From: Rhodococcus sp. 14-2483-1-2
GTDB taxonomy: Bacteria > Actinomycetota > Actinomycetes > Mycobacteriales > Mycobacteriaceae
DNA: 64,000 nt
Direction of reading: 5' to 3'
Assembly (NCBI RefSeq): GCF_002259405.1
Contig: NZ_NPFW01000004.1
Location: 141,070-205,069, forward strand
How positions within the stretch are numbered: position 1 is the stretch's first letter; each line of letters begins with the position of its first letter. Below the pieces are notes generated by a model that was not told the DNA's origin, made no database searches, and saw nothing but the letters and a program-made list of their open reading frames with translations. Positions 61,845-64,000 of this stretch are shown one piece after another. Position numbers and translations under genes: made by a program.

Positions 61845-63120
61845 TCTTTACCACCGCACCCACGCGATACCGGATGAATGCAGGAAGAGCCAGCGCGGCG
61901 ATCGACACCCCGATGACGACCAGCACTCCACCGCCTGCCGCTGCGGCCGCGGTACCGACGGACGCGGCCGCTGCGCCGTGCAGCACGTCGCCGACGCGCG
62001 GGCCACCGGCGACCACGACGATGAAGACACCCTGCAGGCGACCACGCATCTCGTCGGTGGCGACCTGCTGCAACATCGTGCTGCGGAAGGCTGCGGAGAT
62101 CATGTCGGCTCCGCCGCCGAGGGCGAGGAACGCCAGTGCGAACCACAGGGCGACGGTGGTGGCCCCGTCGGTCGCCGCGCCTACGGCCAGACCGAAGCCG
62201 ATCATCGCCACGCCCCACACGACGATGCAGATCAGCACCGCCAGACCCTGCCGTCGTACTCGGGGCAGCCAGCCGGAGAACACGCCACCGACCACCGCGC
62301 CCGCGGACATCGCGGCGAACAGCATGCCCAACACCGGACCGCCCGACGCCGGATCGCCGAAACTCTCGTGCGCGATCTGCGGGAAGAGCGCACGGGGCAT
62401 ACCGAACACCATCGCGATGATGTCGACGACGAACGAGGCCAGCAACACCTTCTGCGTCGCGAGGTAGGCGAAACCGTCGAACACCGAACGCAACCCGGCT
62501 CGCTGACCCGACTTCGCCGGCGGAATTCCCGGTAGCCGAATCACGGCCCACAGTGTGGCGAACAGCGCGATGGTGTCGATCAGATAGAGGGTCTCGAGCC
62601 CGATGTAGTAGATGAGGATGCCGGCACTGAGCGGGCCGGCGATAGCGCCGAAGTTCATCACCGTCATGTTCAGCGAGTTCGCGGCCGGCAGCTGCTCGGC
62701 AGGCAGGATTCGCGGGAGAATCGCGCTGCGCGTCGGCTGATTCACCGCGAAGAATGCCTGCTGAACGGCCAACAGCACCAGGATGATCCACACGTTGTTC
62801 AGGTCGAGGAACGCCTGCAGCCAGAACAGCGCCGACGTTCCGATCAGACCGCAGGTGGTGATCATCAACAGAGTGCGGCGGTCCATCACATCGGCCAGCG
62901 CCCCGCCCCACAGACCGAACACGATGAGCGGCACCAGCGCGAACACGCCGGTGAGGCCCACATAGGCCGAGCTCAGCGTGATCTGGAAAACCTGTTGCGG
63001 CACAGCGACGATGGACAGCTGCGCCCCGATGACGGTGACGATGTTCGCCAACCACAACCGCTTGTAGGCCGGGGTCTTCAGCGGAGTGGTGTCGGCGAGA
63101 ATGCCGCGCAATCCGCTCAC
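61828..63120 (-). CDS. MFS transporter (enterobactin-exporter/MFS_3-like)
   Basis: The 430-aa protein has 12 helices with the major-facilitator loop LADVMDRRTLLM after helix 2 and NQPTRSAILPRILP after helix 4. This pattern is that of the MFS_3/EntS-type exporter group rather than sugar importers, so it may be an efflux pump. GTG 63120 overlaps the pdxH stop by 4 bp; a longer frame runs into pdxH and was rejected. It is the second gene of the operon. Confidence 0.88.
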   Translation of the reverse strand: MSGLRGILADTTPLKTPAYKRLWLANIVTVIGAQLSIVAVPQQVFQITLSSAYVGLTGVFALVPLIVFGLWGGALADVMDRRTLLMITTCGLIGTSALFWLQAFLDLNNVWIILVLLAVQQAFFAVNQPTRSAILPRILPAEQLPAANSLNMTVMNFGAIAGPLSAGILIYYIGLETLYLIDTIALFATLWAVIRLPGIPPAKSGQRAGLRSVFDGFAYLATQKVLLASFVVDIIAMVFGMPRALFPQIAHESFGDPASGGPVLGMLFAAMSAGAVVGGVFSGWLPRVRRQGLAVLICIVVWGVAMIGFGLAVGAATDGATTVALWFALAFLALGGGADMISAAFRSTMLQQVATDEMRGRLQGVFIVVVAGGPRVGDVLHGAAAASVGTAAAAAGGGVLVVIGVSIAALALPAFIRYRVGAVVKNGTHG

Positions 63121-63764
63121 GGCTGCAGACGCTCGATCACACCGCTTGCCACCGTCAGACGAATTCGGTTGTGCATGCGGCTCGTTCGGCCCTGCCAGAA
63201 TTCGATGGTCTCCGGTCGGACACGGAAACCGCCCCAGTTCGGCGGAACCGGCACCTCGATTCCGTCGAACGTCGCGGTCACCTCGGCCAGTCGCGCAGCC
63301 AGATCCTCCCGCGAGCCGACGGGACGCGACTGCTCGGACGCCCATGCTCCCAACTGGGAGCCGCGGGGCCGCGTGCGCCAATACGCCTCGGTGGTCTCGG
63401 CGTCGACCTTCACCACCGGGCCGCGAACAGTGAGCTGGCGGGCAATTCCGATCCACGGGAAGGTGATCGACGCATACGGTGTCGCGGTGAGCGCACGGCC
63501 CTTGTCCGAGTCGTAGTTGGTGTAGAACACCACCCCGTCTGCGTCGAAGTCCTTGCACAACACGGTGCGGGTGGCGGGTCTACCGGCCTCGTCGACCGTC
63601 CCCAACACGATGGCGTTGGGCTCGGGCAGATTCGCGGCCATCGCGTCGGACAACCACTGCTCCGCCAGCGCACACCACCCGCCCGCCAGAGCATCGACGT
63701 CGAGGTCCTCGGGCTCTCCGTAGTCCACCCGCATGTTCGCCAGGCGCTGTTCATCTGCAGACAC
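63117..63764 (-). CDS. pdxH: pyridoxamine 5'-phosphate oxidase
   Basis: The 215-aa FMN enzyme oxidises pyridoxamine/pyridoxine 5'-phosphate to pyridoxal 5'-phosphate. Marks are EPNAIVLGTVDEAGRPATRTVLCKDFD (in part), VVFYTNYDSDKGR, FRVRPETIEFWQGR and RMHNRIRLT. The start at GTG 63764 (VSADEQRL...) is inferred from family length; no good SD is seen, and ATG 63734 is possible. It is divergent from citA and heads the overlapping operon with MFS, epimerase and kinase. Confidence 0.93.
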   Translation of the reverse strand: MSADEQRLANMRVDYGEPEDLDVDALAGGWCALAEQWLSDAMAANLPEPNAIVLGTVDEAGRPATRTVLCKDFDADGVVFYTNYDSDKGRALTATPYASITFPWIGIARQLTVRGPVVKVDAETTEAYWRTRPRGSQLGAWASEQSRPVGSREDLAARLAEVTATFDGIEVPVPPNWGGFRVRPETIEFWQGRTSRMHNRIRLTVASGVIERLQP

Positions 63765-63869
63765 AAGCCCAGACGCTACTCCCGCGTAGATCCCGGCTAT
63801 GGTTCTGACGAAGTACGCCCGGATGCGGCGCAGAGCCGGGTGCAGTTGCGACGAGGGAGTCCACAGGCC

Positions 63870-64000
63870 ATGGCTGTTCAACGAGTTCCCGAGGATTTCG
63901 TCTCCGGTCTCGAAGGTGTCGTCGCGTTCACCTCCGACATCGCCGAACCCGACAAGGACGGTGGCGCACTGCGCTACCGCGGCGTCGACATCGAAGAACT
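63870..64000 (+). CDS. citA: second citrate synthase (CitA), 3' partial
   Basis: Only the first 43 codons are in the window: MAVQRVPEDFVSG, then FTSDIAEPDKDGGALRYRGVD. They match the start of M. tuberculosis CitA (Rv0889c), a citrate synthase isoform, which also lies at this end of the conserved segment. GAGGGAG is nine bases before ATG 63870. It is divergent from pdxH across about 105 bp. The rest of the gene, with the catalytic residues, lies outside. Confidence 0.9.
   Translation, partial: MAVQRVPEDFVSGLEGVVAFTSDIAEPDKDGGALRYRGVDIEE

Overview
The window is GC-rich, gene-dense actinobacterial DNA, most likely from Rhodococcus or a close relative in the Nocardiaceae. The evidence is the GTG/TTG start usage, the many 4-bp start/stop overlaps, and a set of proteins I recognise as orthologues of Mycobacterium tuberculosis Rv0889c-Rv0910. 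Read right to left these are citA (63870, partial), gltA2 (58578), prrB and prrA (48226, 47501), accD3 (37686), echA6 (28004), the Rv0906 metallo-hydrolase (18125), ctpE (15704), the Rv0909-type antitoxin (15473) and the Rv0910-type toxin (5050). Order and relative strand are preserved, so the window looks like an inverted Rv0889c-Rv0910 backbone opened by blocks of lineage-specific genes. Orthology is judged from remembered sequences and was not computed.

Layout. 1-1645: the end of an ECF vitamin/metal transporter (EcfA double ATPase, EcfT). 1647-5481 (minus): a START-like Rv0910-family protein followed by two tandem anchored binding-protein/VWA paralogues. 5563-9462 (minus): two sodium:solute (acetate-type) symporters, one with a DUF485 partner. 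9537-10226: a small GAP-family membrane protein. 10239-19249 (minus): nine co-directional genes running MBL hydrolase, ctpE, antitoxin, Na+/H+ antiporter, lipoprotein lipase, LytS-type kinase, LytTR regulator and a small membrane protein. 19335-28735: htpG, a crotonase, an NCS1 permease, sigD, an alpha/beta hydrolase, a secreted protein, amt and echA6. 28798-34685: a flavin oxidoreductase, a HemD-like protein, an aldo/keto reductase, an ABC-F protein, and a hydrolase/MarR pair. 34750-39170: an HTH-NatAB-type operon and accD3. 39241-42851: a compact cassette (methyltransferase, TetR, fused heme-b/molybdopterin oxidoreductase, membrane protein) bracketed by 26-bp direct repeats and carrying two matching palindromic operators. 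42964-49527: prpE, EamA exporter, photolyase, a 68-aa protein and prrAB. 49590-54676: a 2OG dioxygenase, an FKBP, and a GntR-centred module (DUF2848, MHS transporter, GntR, nitrilase) with two matching operators. 54827-58406: a Tat amine oxidase, a membrane protein and a papain-like lipoprotein. 58578-64000: gltA, a fully overlapping pdxH-MFS-epimerase-sugar kinase operon, and the start of divergent citA.

No intergenic gap exceeds about 210 bp. I saw no tRNA, rRNA, CRISPR array, transposase or integrase. Several gene ends carry strong hairpins, some built from a shared dispersed palindrome. The most interesting signals are the repeat-bracketed TetR/molybdopterin cassette with its possible dual Sec/Tat protein, the GntR regulon module, and the physical separation of the Rv0909/Rv0910 toxin-antitoxin pair.
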